A stretch of 64,000 nucleotides of DNA, from the NCBI RefSeq assembly GCF_005925345.1, contig NZ_SSHJ01000016.1, forward strand, positions 41,314 to 105,313, in the 5' to 3' direction. Positions 48,974-57,750 of this stretch are shown here, piece by piece. A program made the translations under genes and the position numbers. This stretch comes from Pedobacter ureilyticus. GTDB taxonomy: Bacteria; Bacteroidota; Bacteroidia; Sphingobacteriales; Sphingobacteriaceae. Numbering within the stretch: the first letter of the stretch is position 1; each line of letters opens with the position of its first letter. The notes under the pieces are model-generated. The model had not been told where the DNA came from and made no database searches. It saw nothing but the letters and a program-made list of their open reading frames with translations.

Positions 48974-50941
48974 TTACCAGCTTAGGTCTTTCTTGTCGTA
49001 AAACATAAAAACGCCTGTTTCTATCCCTACAATTAAATTCATTGGATTTTTCCCCTGCCCAATGGCCGCTACGCAGCCGCCAATTTCATGGCCTCCCAAA
49101 GAGATGTTTTGCCCTTTAAATTTTAACACTTTAGGAAATTCGAAATTAGGTTTTACATCTGTGCCTACATTTTTCATGAAAAGTATGGTAGATCCTCTTT
49201 TGGGTTTCATGTTAACGGGAAGCCCTCTTACTGTATCTGGTATAGATTGCTTGCCGTAGGTACCCACCAAAAGATCTTTTACCCCGTCTCCATCCCAATC
49301 TACAATTTCGAACTTAGCCCTGCCCACGGTTCCGCCCCCAAGGGCATTCGCCCTAATGTTTTGTTCTCCCATTTTTAGTTTCCCGCCATCTTCCAGGTTG
49401 TATTTATCTAATTGCCAATACAAATGAAACTCGTCGTCTTTATCTAAAGTGATGTACGCCATTCTATCGCCAAGCTTTGCTACGCCAGGTCTGGTTCGCC
49501 ATGTACCATACATATCCATCCCATCAAGATAAAGTGTATGCTCTCTATCTAGTTTGGGGTGGGTTTTAGTGCCGATGTTTAAGTATACCATAAATTTACC
49601 TCTACTATCTCCTGTGACAAGATCCAGCAATCCATCGCCATCCCAATCTACAACATTTGGCGAAGTGTAGCCCCACCTAGCTTCACCAGGTCCTTGGATA
49701 TCTTCTCTATAGCCGGGCTGTACATGTATCACTTTTCCATCAGCAACCAAAGGCTCTGGATCTCCGTAAATTGGCATTTGATTGGTTCCTGTATTTTTAT
49801 ACAAGAAGAAAAAACCCATAGAGTTGCCGGCAATAATATCGAGCTTACCATCGCCATCCCAATCTGCTACAGACGGAATAACCAAAGAGCCGCCGTAAAC
49901 TTTTGGATTTTGCTGCAAAACATGTTTAGGCTGTTCCATCACAAGATTGCCCTTTTCATCAATTATGTTGCTGTTCTTGTAATAGTACAAACCACCTTCG
50001 CCTACGGTAAGTAAACCTTGATTTTCTTGGTCGCCATAAAAATAGGCTGGAGAGGAGTGCACGCCAGGATTTCTCAATATTACGCCATCTTTTCCTACTG
50101 CATATTTGCGTTTAGAAAGTGTCCCTTTTTTTTCATCGAGTTTGTAAAATAGAATGTTCCCCAAGCGAGTTCCAGAAAGCACATAACTATCTTGGCCTAA
50201 CGTAAATTTCACAAACCCATCAATCGTAAACAAGGCCTGATCTAACTCGGTTAGCTGCGTGATGTTGACAATTGGAGTTTCCAACCCATCGGCAATGCCG
50301 CCAAAAACACCCATTTTTCTAAGCTCATAAGGCCAAAACCCTTCGGCATTGTAAGTGATTTTTTTAGGAAAATCCGCTCCGTTGCTGAAAATGCCTTCCT
50401 CGCCAACAGCAAACAAAAATTGTAACCTACCATCTTTTAGCGGTAAAACACCAAAGTTTGAAAAACCCCTAGGCTGCCCTTTAATATTTATTCGTTTAAG
50501 CTCTGAGAAAGTATAAGTGGTTTTGTTAAATTCTGCGTACCGAAGCGTGGCGCCAAAAGCCCAAACACCGTAGATTTTTCCGGCAGCATCCTGTACAATT
50601 AATCCACGGTTTTTGCCCTTGTCATCAAACGGAAGTTTAATTTTTATAGGTTCGGCAAAAATTGGGATGCCAGCTGGGGATAGGCCTTTGTAAAGGTACA
50701 GATAGGTGCCTCTTCCATGCCCATCTGTTCCCTGTAAAAACAAATCTTTTTGCGCTTTACCTGCTACGGCAGCAAAGCCCAAATTATGACCATTGTAGAA
50801 AGGCAAAGACAACCTGCCATAGCCTGTTGCATTACCATTTCTTATGGGTTCTCCGCTTATCAAAATAGGCGCTTTAAATTGGGCTTTTGCAAACTCAAAC
50901 ACAAGGAATAAACAAACAGATAACAGCAGTTTTGTTTTCAT
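48974..50941 (-). CDS. Secreted VCBS/FG-GAP repeat protein, paralogue of 33170-35146
   Basis: The 655-residue protein has a signal peptide (about 1-20, ending AKAQ) and calcium-loop motifs ADWDGDGKLDIIAGNS, DWDGDGLLDLVTGDSRG and DWDGDGVKDLLVGT. Length, the VQPGYREDIQGP segment and the ending FYDKKDLSW all match the protein at 33170-35146, so the two arose by duplication. No sorting tail or lipobox is seen. It has its own upstream region and no 26-bp site was found there, so it may be controlled separately or read through from the right. The function is unknown. Confidence 0.75.
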   Translation of the reverse strand: MKTKLLLSVCLFLVFEFAKAQFKAPILISGEPIRNGNATGYGRLSLPFYNGHNLGFAAVAGKAQKDLFLQGTDGHGRGTYLYLYKGLSPAGIPIFAEPIKIKLPFDDKGKNRGLIVQDAAGKIYGVWAFGATLRYAEFNKTTYTFSELKRINIKGQPRGFSNFGVLPLKDGRLQFLFAVGEEGIFSNGADFPKKITYNAEGFWPYELRKMGVFGGIADGLETPIVNITQLTELDQALFTIDGFVKFTLGQDSYVLSGTRLGNILFYKLDEKKGTLSKRKYAVGKDGVILRNPGVHSSPAYFYGDQENQGLLTVGEGGLYYYKNSNIIDEKGNLVMEQPKHVLQQNPKVYGGSLVIPSVADWDGDGKLDIIAGNSMGFFFLYKNTGTNQMPIYGDPEPLVADGKVIHVQPGYREDIQGPGEARWGYTSPNVVDWDGDGLLDLVTGDSRGKFMVYLNIGTKTHPKLDREHTLYLDGMDMYGTWRTRPGVAKLGDRMAYITLDKDDEFHLYWQLDKYNLEDGGKLKMGEQNIRANALGGGTVGRAKFEIVDWDGDGVKDLLVGTYGKQSIPDTVRGLPVNMKPKRGSTILFMKNVGTDVKPNFEFPKVLKFKGQNISLGGHEIGGCVAAIGQGKNPMNLIVGIETGVFMFYDKKDLSW

Positions 50942-51240
50942 TTATTTTTTGTTTTTAGTACAGGATAAATGTTCGATTAAATTTGGGTCTTACGTTTAGT
51001 TTAACATCCCTGAAATAAATTTGGCTCGTAGCTACTGCGTGGTCAGGGTGACACAAAGTGGCCGGTTCGTCATGCTGATCCGACAGTTATCGGATTTATT
51101 TTACTGCGTAGCCTTTCGCTGTGGTACAGGTTAACATCTGCTTTTAAGATTGTTGTGGTATAGATCCTTAATTAAGCATCCAAAACTTACGTTATCTAGT
51201 ATTATTATTTACTTTGCGGCTCAGATCTTTTTTATAAAAA
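50942..51240. other. Non-coding region with degenerate intergenic repeat
   Basis: No gene is visible in this stretch between the VCBS gene and the aldolase terminator. The part 51060-51130 contains CGTCATGCTGATCCGA and a small hairpin, ATCCGA/TCGGAT (51080-51097), and resembles scattered intergenic repeats. The promoter of the VCBS gene should be near 50950-51050 but no clear element was identified. Confidence 0.35.
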
Positions 51241-51262
51241 ACCCCGAAACCAGTTTCGGGGT
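51241..51262 (-). terminator. Rho-independent terminator after the aldolase gene
   Basis: ACCCCGAAAC (51241-51250) and GTTTCGGGGT (51253-51262) are perfectly complementary and fold into a strong G+C-rich stem. On the minus strand the stem is followed by TTTTTATAAA. It lies 40 bp beyond the stop of the DapA-family gene and closes that operon. Confidence 0.85.
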
Positions 51263-51301
51263 CAAACCAAAAATAATAATCCATTACAGACCATTAAGCT
51301 C

Positions 51302-52243
51302 TTACACCATGATATTTTCGATATTGATTTTTTCTTTTAAACTGGCATAATCAGCAAAAAGGCGATCAACTTTTGTTTTAACCTCTGCATTAAACTCGCC
51401 AATTCCAATTCTTCTAGTAAAGGTTGAAATGGCCAAGCCTCTTTTTTGGAGATAATATTTCGCTACGGTTGGATATACATCATGCATTACATCCATTTGA
51501 TCAATAAAAAACTGTTGTACCAAGGCTACTTCGCTACCTAAACTTGTATTGTTATAATTATTGCACAACCAAACAATTAACTCGGGAAAGTAATTTCCTT
51601 GAATACATGAAAGCCCTGCAGAACCAGCCTTTAACGAGTCTACGGCGTGTACCATATAGGCATCATACAATCCAAAATTGGCATTACCGCTGGTAAGCGC
51701 AAGTTTTTCTTTAATTTGATTAATATCCAAGCAAGTATCTTTATGGTAAGTTACCCTACCAGTGGCTACTAAAGCGCCCAATTGTTTTGGAGAGATTACT
51801 CTTTTATATGGCACCGGACATTCATAGAAACCCATTGGCACGTTATCCGTTAAGCGCAACAATTCATGTACATTGCCTTCAAAAACATCGTCACCATCGG
51901 TTTCTGCTGCTAATAGGCCTGTAATTCCAATCACAGCTTCTATATTGGTATCGTATATTTTTTTTACAAAATCTGCTTGTTTAGCAATAGGGCCGCCAAA
52001 AGTCCCCGTGGCCACCACAGGTACCGTACCATTGGCTATGCTCACTACATGTTTTACTACCGCTATTCTCTCCTCTTCAGACAGTTCAAACATTTCACTA
52101 GATAAGCAATTGGCAAATAAACCGGCAGCGCCCGCTTCCAAATACAACTCTGTTAACTTCGTTAACCCGTCAAAATCTATAGCTCCATTATCTTTAAAAG
52201 GAGTTAACATCACTGGGATAAATCCCTTTTGTGCTTTATTCAT
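51302..52243 (-). CDS. DapA/NanA-family aldolase
   Basis: The 313-residue protein has the length of the dihydrodipicolinate synthase/N-acetylneuraminate lyase family of class I aldolases. It shows the N-terminal GFIPVMLTPF, the catalytic Tyr region GFYECPVPY and the Schiff-base Lys in YHKDT (about residue 165). The family condenses or cleaves pyruvate with an aldehyde. Linkage to a sodium:solute symporter 45 bp upstream, rather than to lysine genes, suggests a catabolic lyase that cleaves an imported sugar acid. The exact substrate (sialic acid, Kdo-like or other) cannot be read from the sequence. It is cytoplasmic. Confidence 0.83.
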   Translation of the reverse strand: MNKAQKGFIPVMLTPFKDNGAIDFDGLTKLTELYLEAGAAGLFANCLSSEMFELSEEERIAVVKHVVSIANGTVPVVATGTFGGPIAKQADFVKKIYDTNIEAVIGITGLLAAETDGDDVFEGNVHELLRLTDNVPMGFYECPVPYKRVISPKQLGALVATGRVTYHKDTCLDINQIKEKLALTSGNANFGLYDAYMVHAVDSLKAGSAGLSCIQGNYFPELIVWLCNNYNNTSLGSEVALVQQFFIDQMDVMHDVYPTVAKYYLQKRGLAISTFTRRIGIGEFNAEVKTKVDRLFADYASLKEKINIENIMV

Positions 52244-52288
52244 TTTATATTATTTATTTCTTTAAAAAATATACCGATACTTAAATCA

Positions 52289-53854
52289 TCAGCTAATTGT
52301 TGCTCTTTTATTTCTTATTGAGGCTATCAATGTACCCGTTAAGAATATGCAAAGTGTTCCAACTACGATAATCATATTGGCATGGAGTGGGTTTTTGAGG
52401 TAGGCGTACTCATCTGGGATGAGATAAGAAAGAGACATCCAAACAATGACTAGGATACCCACAATGGTAGCTGCAAAAGCTTCTAGGTTTCCAGATTTTT
52501 TGCTGATGATTCCTAAAAGGAACAGCCCCAACATCCCTCCGGCAAATATTCCCGAAAGTTGCCACCAGATATCCAGTATACTTTTAACACCGATCATGGC
52601 AATACCGCAAGCCATTCCGGCCAAACCAAATACTACCGTGGCCACATGCAATAAGCGCATGTTTTGTTTGTCATTAAGCCCCGATTTAAAGTAACGTTTA
52701 TAGATGTCTTCAGAGAAAACAGTTGCAGAAGCATTCATTCCAGAACTTATGGTACTCATTGCCGCAGATAAAATTGCAGATACAATTAAGCCTATTAAAC
52801 CAGTTGGGATCATGGTGACCATAAAATAAGGCATCACCTTATCACCATAATCTGCAGGCTTTAAAGTTGCTGCTAGGTTGGCAATATCTACTGATGAAGC
52901 GGCGGCACCCAGACGCTCTGCTGCTGCTTGCAGCTTAACGGGTTCTATCATTTGAGGGTTAACCTGATAATAAGCATATAAACAAGATCCTATAATAAAA
53001 AACAGAAGTGATGCCGGAACGTAAATCCAAACGCATAACCATACCGATTTAGAAGCCTCTTTGGCAGAAGATGCCGTATGGTAGCGCTGTACGTAATTTT
53101 GGTCCATTCCAAAATTGTTGAGGTTAATGAAAAACCCATAGAGCAGTACCACCCAAAATGTGGCTTGGGTAAAATCAAGAGAAAAGTCGCCTAAACTAAA
53201 CTTATTATCTGTTTTTCCAATTTCGATAATTTTAGAAACTCCGCCAGGCATACCCGACACAATTAAATAAATAATGAGCAGCGCCCCTAAAGTTTTCAAT
53301 ACTCCTTGCACTACCTCTGTCCATATAACAGCCTCAATACCGCCCATTACGGTATAAATTACGATACATATACCTGTTACCACCATAATGGTCTCCATGC
53401 TGTACCCTGTAAGCGCCTGCAGGGTTAAGGATATACCGAAAAAGATAGACCCCATCCTAGCTAGTTGTGTTAACAAGAAGCATACTACCGCATAAGTGCG
53501 AGCCCAAGGGCCAAAACGTTTTTCTAAGTTGGTATAGGCCGAAACTTCTCCGGTATTTCGGTAGAAAGGCACAAAATACTTAGCCGCCACCCATGCCGCC
53601 AAGGGCATCGATATACTAAAAACAAATGCGTTCCAATTACCTCCAAATGCTTTCCCTGGCACCCCCAAAAAAGTATTACTACTTAAGAAAGTGGCGTAAA
53701 TAGATAAGCCTATTGCCCAACCAGGTATCTTTCCTGAGGCCTTAGTAAATTGCTCGGCACTTTTGTTTTTTCTAGCAAAATAGACCCCTACCAATACCAT
53801 TGCTAATAAATACAGCAAAATGATGGATATGTCCAAAACGGGAAGGTTCTTCAT
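52289..53854 (-). CDS. Sodium:solute symporter (SSS family)
   Basis: The 521-residue membrane protein has about 13 hydrophobic segments starting at residue 8. Family features include WAIGLSIYATFLSSNTFLGVPGKAFGGNW near the start, shown by the core FLSSNTFLGVPGKAFG, and SAILSAAMSTISSGMNASATV in the eighth-helix region with the conserved SS pair for sodium binding. SSS carriers of this type in Bacteroidota import sugars and sugar acids, including sialic acid. It is transcribed with the aldolase, giving uptake followed by cleavage. A 26-bp site lies 96 bp upstream. Confidence 0.9.
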   Translation of the reverse strand: MKNLPVLDISIILLYLLAMVLVGVYFARKNKSAEQFTKASGKIPGWAIGLSIYATFLSSNTFLGVPGKAFGGNWNAFVFSISMPLAAWVAAKYFVPFYRNTGEVSAYTNLEKRFGPWARTYAVVCFLLTQLARMGSIFFGISLTLQALTGYSMETIMVVTGICIVIYTVMGGIEAVIWTEVVQGVLKTLGALLIIYLIVSGMPGGVSKIIEIGKTDNKFSLGDFSLDFTQATFWVVLLYGFFINLNNFGMDQNYVQRYHTASSAKEASKSVWLCVWIYVPASLLFFIIGSCLYAYYQVNPQMIEPVKLQAAAERLGAAASSVDIANLAATLKPADYGDKVMPYFMVTMIPTGLIGLIVSAILSAAMSTISSGMNASATVFSEDIYKRYFKSGLNDKQNMRLLHVATVVFGLAGMACGIAMIGVKSILDIWWQLSGIFAGGMLGLFLLGIISKKSGNLEAFAATIVGILVIVWMSLSYLIPDEYAYLKNPLHANMIIVVGTLCIFLTGTLIASIRNKRATIS

Positions 53855-53950
53855 GAATGATTTTATATTTGGTTAGGTTAACAATATACTCGATTGCTTA
53901 TCAAGCGAAAGCAAACTTAAACGATTTAAGGTTCGCTTATTTATAAAATC

Positions 53951-53976
53951 TTCACAACCTTGTATAGGATATTGTC
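53951..53976 (-). promoter_or_regulatory. Shared 26-bp operator-like site, symporter-aldolase operon
   Basis: The site matches the copy at 38778-38803 at 19 of 26 positions and keeps the core TATAGGATATT intact. It lies 96 bp before the ATG at 53854, with AACCAAAT (53867-53874) between site and gene, the same order as at 38.7 and 44.7 kb. Confidence 0.55.
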
Positions 53977-53983
53977 ATTGGAA

Positions 53984-54011
53984 GAGAGATACGAAATGGG
54001 TGTAAAAGCAA
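53984..54011 (+). repeat. 28-bp direct repeat, left copy
   Basis: This copy is identical to 57005-57032 at 27 of 28 positions, in the same orientation (core ACGAAATGGGTGTAAAAGC). The two copies lie 3 kb apart and bracket the SprB-repeat gene. They may be remnants of an insertion-sequence end or of a recombination event. The bases from 54012 to 54250 hold no recognised gene. Confidence 0.6.
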
Positions 54012-54251
54012 TTAAATCGGTTAAAAAACTCAAAATCTTCGCTTTATAAAAGAAAAAGCCCCAAGCATTTTAATCTTTTCTCTGATTTGCTATTACCCCT
54101 GGCTTACTGGCGCATGCTTAAAATAATCCTATCTTATAGTGAAAAGATACCCCAGGCCACCCTATGGCGCTTATTATTGGTCCTTTGGAAAAACCAATGA
54201 CTACATAGCAAAACTGCCCCGTGCAAATCATCAAGCTTTAGACATAAAAAA

Positions 54252-54276
54252 TCCCGTAGTTTATTATGCTACGGGA
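54252..54276 (-). terminator. Rho-independent terminator after the SprB-repeat gene
   Basis: TCCCGTAG (54252-54259) and CTACGGGA (54269-54276) form a perfect stem with a 9-nt loop. On the minus strand it is followed by a run of T residues (TTTTTTATG). It lies 28 bp beyond the stop at 54305. Confidence 0.85.
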
Positions 54277-54304
54277 CTTATAATATGGTTGATAATCTCG
54301 GCTA

Positions 54305-56581
54305 CTAAAGTTTGATCAGCTTATGAACGCTTCTGCTTACGCCTCCAGTTAAGATCATGGTATAGGTTCCCCTTGCAAGATTTCCTACATTAATTACCTG
54401 TTCAGTTTGAGAGGCACCCAGCTGCTTAGTGATTACGGTTTTACCCAACATATCAACCACCCTAACCTGCGTATAGGTCTTAGCGGCAAACTTTACCGTA
54501 ACTGTATGGGTAGTTGGATTAGGATATAGAGCTACGTCGTGCTTCTCTGCAATTGCAAAGTCGGCTGTTTTTACTCCATAGTCCCTTACATCTCCATTTT
54601 TATCTATCTGTAGCAATTGATAGTAATTAGCTCCATTTAATGCCTCTCTGTGTAGCAACGTATAGTTCTTGCCTACGGATGAATTGCCCATAGCATCAAT
54701 TTTTGCAATAGATTTGAACTTGCCATCCTCCCCAGCATGCAATAAATTGAAATGTGATGAATTGCGCTCTGAAAGAGTTTTCCAGCTGATCTCTACGCCA
54801 CTTGCAACTGCCTTTGCCGTAAATCCATCAAGCTCGACAGGTAGTACACCCTGTACTGTGATAGAAACCGATACATTTGCTTCACAACTGTTGGCATCCG
54901 TTACTACTACCGTAAAGTTAAAGGTTCCAGCCGTGGTAGGCGTACCCGATAGCAGGCCTGCACCAGAAAGTGTCAATCCATTTGGAAGATTACCCGTATG
55001 ACTGTAAAGATAACTTGGTGTTCCGCCTGTTGCCGCAAATGAATAGTTATAAACAACATCTTTATTAATTGTTGTAACACCATTATAGTTTGATGCAAGA
55101 ACTGTGGGCTGGGTTACGATAATACCTGTCAATGTACCGGTACAGCCCTTAGAATCGGTAATGGTTACCGAGTAGCTCCCTGCCGATAGTCCAGTGCGGT
55201 CCTCGGTGGCTGCTCCCCCAGTCCAAGCATAGGTGTATGGACCCGTACCGCCAGTGGGCGTCAAGTTGATGGTTCCGTTAGACCCTCCGTTGCAAGATAC
55301 GTTGGTAACGGAAGTAGTACCGGATACTATTGTGGGCTGTTCGATGGTAAAAGATCTTGTGGTCTGACAGCCAATATTATCTGTAATGGTTACCGTATAT
55401 GTTCCGGCGGTTAAACCACTTACTGACGAAGATGTCGCCCCCATGGGAGACCAACTGTAGGAGTAAGGTGCTATTCCACCAGAAGGGCTGACACCAGCAG
55501 CACCGTTATTGCCGCCAAAACAGCTTACATTGATCTGGGAAGTGGATGCCGTGATGTTGGAAACCGTTAATGTGCTACTATTGGTATTCGTAAAACAGGT
55601 AGCCACACCATTTATGGCAACCATACGATAGGTATAACCCGACATTGCCGCTGTAGCTCCGGTCACAGCTAGCGTGGTGGTAGTGGCGCCAGAATAAGGA
55701 GCACCATTGGTAATATCTGTAAAACCAGATCCCGTATTAACCTGCCATTGATAAGCTGTAGCACCAGTTGCCGATGCGCTGAAAGTGGTGTTGCTGCCCA
55801 AGCATATTGTCCTATTTGGAGGATTTCCCGCGATGGTTGGCGCAGTACAGGCAGCGGTTCCGAAAAGACGGAAGTTATCGAAAGCCACAGCGCCGGGATT
55901 ACCATTATTTATAAAGAGAGAAATGCGCAGATCAAGCAAACTACCCGTTCCGACGATCGTTGCAGAAAGCTCGGCAAGCGCATTTGTTAGAGGCGAACCG
56001 TCTCCAACCATATCTCCACCAATGTTGTCTACCGCAAGGGCACTACCGTTAAGACTAGGATCGATGGGATAGATACCCAGCGCTTTAGTCCAGTTCATGG
56101 CGCCATCAATTTTGTATTCGACCACGATGTAATCCATTACAAAACCGTTAGCTGAAGTGTTAAAGGCTACACTCTGAAATACTGCACCTTCGTTTGCGCC
56201 AAACAAACCTTTGAAGGTTAGTCCAGATTTACCAGCGATGTTGATGCCAGACCAAGTGATAGTTTGAGCTGCACTAATTGTATTATTTCCGCCACAGCCA
56301 GGCCCTCTGTCGATGTCCATCGCCCCAAAATACTTACTGCCATTAGCACCGATAAAGTCTCCCGTCGCAGAACTAGAATTGGGACCAGCTATCCAAGTCT
56401 TATCGCTGCCATCTGTTCTCTTGAAAAACCCAGAGGTACATTTAAATTCGGCAACGGAAAGTGTTCTAGAGCCGGAAGACGGGGAGCCGGAATCTTCAAA
56501 ACTGTCAGCCCAGAATTGGGTTTGCGCCACTGAATTGAACGCAAAGGACAAGAGTAGCATGTTAAAGTAGATTTTCTTCAT
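54305..56581 (-). CDS. Secreted SprB-repeat and Ig-domain surface protein with T9SS tail
   Basis: The 758-residue protein has a signal peptide (about 1-20, ending SVAQ), a beta-rich region of about 220 residues, an Ig-like segment (about 245-340), two SprB-type repeats (about 345-415 and 420-492, each with SCxGGxNG, PYxYxWS or AW, and AGTYTVTITD or AGSYSVTITD), a putative-Ig He_PIG segment (about 500-580, with LPNGLTLSGAGLLSGTP), a fibronectin-III-like stretch and a Por secretion tail (YPNPTTHTV). It is an adhesin-like surface protein with no enzyme signature. It stands alone with its own terminator and is flanked by 28-bp direct repeats. Confidence 0.85.
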   Translation of the reverse strand: MKKIYFNMLLLSFAFNSVAQTQFWADSFEDSGSPSSGSRTLSVAEFKCTSGFFKRTDGSDKTWIAGPNSSSATGDFIGANGSKYFGAMDIDRGPGCGGNNTISAAQTITWSGINIAGKSGLTFKGLFGANEGAVFQSVAFNTSANGFVMDYIVVEYKIDGAMNWTKALGIYPIDPSLNGSALAVDNIGGDMVGDGSPLTNALAELSATIVGTGSLLDLRISLFINNGNPGAVAFDNFRLFGTAACTAPTIAGNPPNRTICLGSNTTFSASATGATAYQWQVNTGSGFTDITNGAPYSGATTTTLAVTGATAAMSGYTYRMVAINGVATCFTNTNSSTLTVSNITASTSQINVSCFGGNNGAAGVSPSGGIAPYSYSWSPMGATSSSVSGLTAGTYTVTITDNIGCQTTRSFTIEQPTIVSGTTSVTNVSCNGGSNGTINLTPTGGTGPYTYAWTGGAATEDRTGLSAGSYSVTITDSKGCTGTLTGIIVTQPTVLASNYNGVTTINKDVVYNYSFAATGGTPSYLYSHTGNLPNGLTLSGAGLLSGTPTTAGTFNFTVVVTDANSCEANVSVSITVQGVLPVELDGFTAKAVASGVEISWKTLSERNSSHFNLLHAGEDGKFKSIAKIDAMGNSSVGKNYTLLHREALNGANYYQLLQIDKNGDVRDYGVKTADFAIAEKHDVALYPNPTTHTVTVKFAAKTYTQVRVVDMLGKTVITKQLGASQTEQVINVGNLARGTYTMILTGGVSRSVHKLIKL

Positions 56582-56639
56582 AGTTTAAGTGAATTGGTTC
56601 GACAACCAAGATAGGTACTCTTAATTGGAATAAATAATA

Positions 56640-56806
56640 CTATTTTAACAACCTGACGTTTTCGCGGAAAATTCCGATTTCAGAATGTAGATCCATCAAA
56701 AGCAACCAGCACTTTTGTATTACAAATCGTCCCTTGTCAATGATAAACTCCCATTCCTGCGGTGAAAGATAAGTCTCAACCTTATCAGCAGACGTTGTGC
56801 AATTCA
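56640..56806 (-). pseudogene. Short coding-like remnant
   Basis: A minus-strand frame of about 55 codons ends at a TAG at 56640-56642 and contains YLSPQEWEFIIDKG and EIGIFRENVRLL, a sequence that looks coding. It has no start codon of its own; it begins right after the TAG that ends the remnant at 56808 and is in the same frame. I do not recognise the family. It is probably the tail of a decayed gene. Confidence 0.3.
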
Positions 56807-56807
56807 A

Positions 56808-57004
56808 CTACGAGCCGTTGGATAAAAAAGGGGAAGTGGAGCTTTCCACGAGATAAATATAAGTAGAGCCAGAAACCGCTTCCACTTTGTCAAACTCAAA
56901 GTAATCGCTAAGTCCTTCGGTAACTGTGAGGGAACGTAGTAAAGAATTCAAAAGTCCGGTATTTCTAGCAACTTTTGCACACAATCCCTTTTTACGCTTG
57001 ATCC
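56808..57004 (-). pseudogene. Transposase-like N-terminal remnant
   Basis: The minus-strand frame reads LLNSLLRSLTVTEGLSDYFEF followed by a short beta-type stretch (TYIYLVESS), a pattern that resembles the N-terminal region of ISAon1-like transposases. I quote the core as EGLSDYFEF. No downstream catalytic part is present. The frame extends upstream through a terminator hairpin, so only the part below about 57005 is taken as gene-derived. The family call is tentative. Confidence 0.3.
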
Positions 57005-57032
57005 GAGAAATACGAAATGGGTGTAAAAGCAA
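57005..57032 (+). repeat. 28-bp direct repeat, right copy
   Basis: This is the partner of 53984-54011 (27 of 28 bases identical, same orientation). It abuts the hairpin at 57033-57062 and the transposase-like remnant. The region 57063-57319 beyond it is A+T rich with no recognised gene. Confidence 0.6.
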
Positions 57033-57062
57033 AAATCCCCAATCTTTATCAGATTGAGGATT
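57033..57062. terminator. Bidirectional terminator hairpin
   Basis: AATCCCCAATCT and AGATTGAGGATT pair with one mismatch around a short loop. T runs flank the stem on both strands. On the minus strand it lies about 260 bp beyond the putative immunity gene and is the likely end of the RHS operon. Confidence 0.65.
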
Positions 57063-57319
57063 TTTTGCGGTCCGGACGGGGCCGACCAAATATATTTAAC
57101 CTGTTATTTTTCAAACAATTGACAAAACACAATCAACTTAACTCACGAATTACTCACTAAACACCTATTCAAAAAGCTTCAAAACATTTTTTTAAATTTA
57201 GTATTTTCAATCGTTATTTAAAAATTACTGTGTAAAATAAAACCCAGCATTACCTGCACAGTTTTAATCAAATACTACACAAATTTGCAAACTACTTATG
57301 GATAACAGCAGTGACATAA

Positions 57320-57745
57320 TTAATCAGTAACGTCAGGAAAAATCAACGGCGCCTGCGGAGAAATTTTGCTATTGTTCTTATGAACCTTCATTTTCAAATC
57401 TACTAACTTACTACCCGTCAATGGACATTTTACCCATTTATAGTTAGGGTCTTTGTCTCTATCGATATCAAACCATAAATAAATTGAAGTTCCCTTATTA
57501 TTTAAATTAAACTTTATCAACGCATTTATCATATCCATATTGATCGCATTTTTCACATCATAAATAGCACCATCATCGTGCTCTAGCCATCGCTCATACA
57601 GATTAAGATAGTTTTTCTTCCACGAATCCAAATCAATTTCTCTGTTCAAAAGGTCAATTACTTGCTCAACATTTGCTTCCCGCTCCAATAAATCCCATAG
57701 GATCGTAGCACTTGGAGTTGTTACCATTACTTTATAATATTTCAC
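57320..57745 (-). CDS. Putative immunity protein for the RHS toxin tip
   Basis: I do not recognise the family of this 141-residue protein. It has no signal peptide or membrane segment and is mixed alpha/beta, so it should be cytoplasmic. It starts 5 bp after the stop of the RHS gene and shares its A+T-rich composition with the RHS tip, unlike the G+C-richer RHS body. Small cytoplasmic genes in this position are usually immunity proteins that bind the C-terminal toxin. The role is inferred from position alone. Confidence 0.6.
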   Translation of the reverse strand: MKYYKVMVTTPSATILWDLLEREANVEQVIDLLNREIDLDSWKKNYLNLYERWLEHDDGAIYDVKNAINMDMINALIKFNLNNKGTSIYLWFDIDRDKDPNYKWVKCPLTGSKLVDLKMKVHKNNSKISPQAPLIFPDVTD

Positions 57746-57750
57746 ATTCT

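Noticed and set aside
50942..50975. A possible sixth copy of the 26-bp site near AGGATAAAT
   Set aside because: Only about half of the positions match and it lies almost on the start codon, so the spacing is wrong.
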